Shown: positions 62,460 to 64,000 of the stretch, in pieces | Numbering within the stretch: position 1 is the first letter of the stretch | Layout of the letters: every line of letters starts with the position of its first letter | Source: Leptodontidium sp. MPI-SDFR-AT-0119 | Taxonomy: Eukaryota; Ascomycota; Leotiomycetes; Helotiales; Leptodontidiaceae | Direction: 5' to 3' | Length of the DNA stretch: 64,000 nt | Assembly (NCBI GenBank): GCA_020726505.1 | Contig: JAHLEZ010000006.1 | Coordinates: 2,914,001-2,978,000, forward strand | Notes under the pieces: model-generated | Seen by the model: only the letters and a program-made list of their open reading frames with translations | Told to the model about the DNA's origin: nothing | Databases searched by the model: none | Made by a program: the position numbers and the translations under genes

Positions 62460-62706
62460 TGTGACGCTTGCCTTAAAAAGACGGTAATTACGTGTAACTG
62501 ACGCCTTATATATTAATATAAGACATATGACGATACTAAGTATTAACTTAGAATCTATAATTACAGAGGAAAGAAGGTAAGGAAAGAATAAGTCTATATA
62601 TAAGAGGTTGTTATACCTAGTACTATAGTAATCTCGGTACGTCCCGATCGGGCAATACTAAGTGGAGCCGGTGGAAATGAGGCTCTGGGCAGCGACAGTC
62701 GTCACA
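62460..62706 (-). repeat. 5' LTR (minus orientation) of the second gypsy copy
   Basis: 247 bp, TGTGACG...CGTCACA, followed directly by CCCTT. Confidence 0.9.
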
Positions 62707-64000
62707 CCCTTAGCACTTATAGACGCTATAATCCCAGATCGCGACGCTAAGACACGTGACGAGTTAGAGCCAGATTTAGAGTCGAATACAGGAGTATTAA
62801 TTAACCTGGAGACACTTACCGCGGAGGAGTTAGACCTTAACTCTATAGTAGTATATAATATCGCGGAATACGACGTTATTAATTAAGTACTCCTGGCTAA
62901 TAAGTCGTCTCTTTCGCTAGAGCCTCTCTAATAAAAAGCTAAGGAGTAGTTACTAGATTACGAGCTAATAAACAATAAGCTACTTTTTTAAGGTCGCCTA
63001 AAAGTGCCCTTAAAACCGCTAGAGCTTCGCACGACACTTATACGCCACGTATACTCTTAATCTTCAATAGTATATACAGGGATTAGAAAGATAAAGGCGT
63101 TACTAAGTCGTAAATATTATTAGAACGGCCTCACTATAGACATAACTTAATACGTAGTAAACTGTAGTTACTCTTAATAGAAAGCCTGTAAGGATAAGAC
63201 CCCTGGCTTCTTATACCCCCTATTAATCCCTACTCGGCCGTATTAATACCTCACGATAGACTTTATAAAGCTACTACTAGACAAGCACGGCTATAACTTC
63301 GTTATAGTTATCGTCGACCGCCTATTTAAAAAGTTAGTCTTAATACTTTATAACAATATAATTATAGCGAAAAGTATAACTATCCTCTTCTTCGTTTATT
63401 AGACTTAACACTTTAGTATGCCGGACTTTATTATCTCGGACTAAGGGCCTTAGTTCGTCTCTTCCTTTTAGAAGGAGTATTGTCGTATCCTCGGGACTAA
63501 GGTAAAACTAACGACGGCGTATAACTTAAACGTTGACGGCTAAATAAAAGTAACGAACTAATATATTAAATAACGGCTCTGTCCCTTTTATTATTATTAC
63601 TAAGACAATTAGAGCGACCTCTTATTAATTATAAATATTACTTAATTAACGTTATTATATAAGTCTTTAGGCCGCCTGTCCCCTTTTTAGTTACTTAACG
63701 GCGTTAAGCCGAGGACTTCCTAGGACTTAGTTAACTTAAAGCCCCTAGCTACGGTAATAGAGAAACTTAATCGCGAGGAGGCTTTCTAAGTAATATTATA
63801 AATAAAGGAGGTCACAGAAGTCGTATAGTCGTCTCTTAAGGATTAATAAGAGAAAATGGAACGACTGGCGAATCGTGGGCGACGCGCTGTCGACTAGGAC
63901 GTTAGCGACTTAGTGTTAGTCGACACTCGGAACTAGAACGTTAACCGACTTTTAAGGAAGTTGTCTAATAAGTAGTACGGCCCTATTAAGGTAATCATTA

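Larger units (their letters stand above)
55250..62706 (-). mobile_element. Second copy of the 7.46-kb gypsy family, minus strand, RIP-degraded
   Basis: 247-bp LTRs at 55,250-55,496 and 62,460-62,706 match those at 32,826 and 40,039 in reverse. The target duplication CCCTT is exact on both sides (55,245-55,249; 62,707-62,711). The C-run at about 55,502-55,507 is the polypurine tract on the minus strand. Minus-strand pol includes the segment MSTKELKAIKEYI...DKGFIEPS (58,474-58,420), KKPNNSLRLYIDFR near 58,330-58,370 and YLDD near 58,035. This copy keeps slightly more intact codons than the plus-strand copy. Confidence 0.92.
50711..64000 (+). mobile_element. Ty3/gypsy element running off the right edge, interrupted at 55,250-62,711
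   Basis: Begins with an LTR (50,711-51,012). Gag follows from about 51,270, with a zinc-knuckle remnant CLYYNKTGY.ASDC near 52,513-52,555 whose second Cys and His are changed. Reverse transcriptase is at about 53,870-54,450 (KGFIKPFSALYTAFILFAKK; YINNILIYS near 54,295), RNase H at about 54,720-55,100 (HDKEILAIF; LKYFMTTKDL; TLSRRD). After the inserted element the frame resumes: pol linker at 62,712 onward, integrase core with DFIKLLLDKHGYNFVIVIVDRL near 63,255-63,325 and TTAYNLNVDG near 63,510-63,545. The 3' LTR is outside the window. Confidence 0.88.

Overview
The window comes from a filamentous ascomycete, most likely a Sordariomycete of Hypocreales type; I cannot name the species. The evidence is short introns of about 45-70 bp with GT..AG ends, ascomycete-style laccase, isocyanide synthase and MFS genes, and fungal Ty3/gypsy, Ty1/copia, pogo and hAT elements. 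It divides into a roughly 20-kb gene island (about 4,620-24,600) between two AT-rich blocks (1-4,620 and about 25,250-64,000). The blocks hold LTR retrotransposons riddled with TAG/TAA stops at Trp/Gln codons and with transition-only differences between LTR copies, the footprint of repeat-induced point mutation (RIP).

Gene island, left to right: an alanyl-tRNA synthetase pseudogene (minus strand, six exons, three lesions); a laccase (minus) transcribed divergently from an isocyanide synthase of the DIT1/PvcA family (plus) across a shared region of about 1 kb; a three-copy tandem repeat and a foldback element; an MFS transporter of the monocarboxylate type; a secreted SMP-30/lactonohydrolase-like protein; a four-exon cupin-fold protein; a PIG3-type quinone oxidoreductase; a broken DUF4112 gene; and a chimera of a RIP-damaged pogo transposase with the C-terminal domain of a hAT transposase.

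The isocyanide synthase, laccase and MFS transporter form a compact candidate gene set for a copper-linked isocyanide metabolite: a committing enzyme, an oxidase and an exporter. No P450, TauD-type oxygenase, NRPS or pathway transcription factor is visible nearby. The lactonohydrolase, cupin and quinone oxidoreductase could be tailoring genes or bystanders.

The right AT-rich block is a stack of nested LTR elements that can be resolved from LTR pairs and target-site duplications (TSDs). An element of about 8.6 kb with 194-bp LTRs (26,880-50,586, TSD ACTTC) was invaded by a 7.46-kb gypsy element (32,826-40,285, TSD ACAAG/ATAAG) and by a 7.6-kb copia element on the minus strand (40,591-48,187, TSD TTATA). 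To the right, a gypsy element that runs off the window (from 50,711) was invaded by a second, inverted copy of the 7.46-kb family (55,250-62,706, TSD CCCTT). The left block is the 3' part of another gypsy element with a possible antisense reading frame. No tRNA, rRNA or CRISPR feature was recognised.
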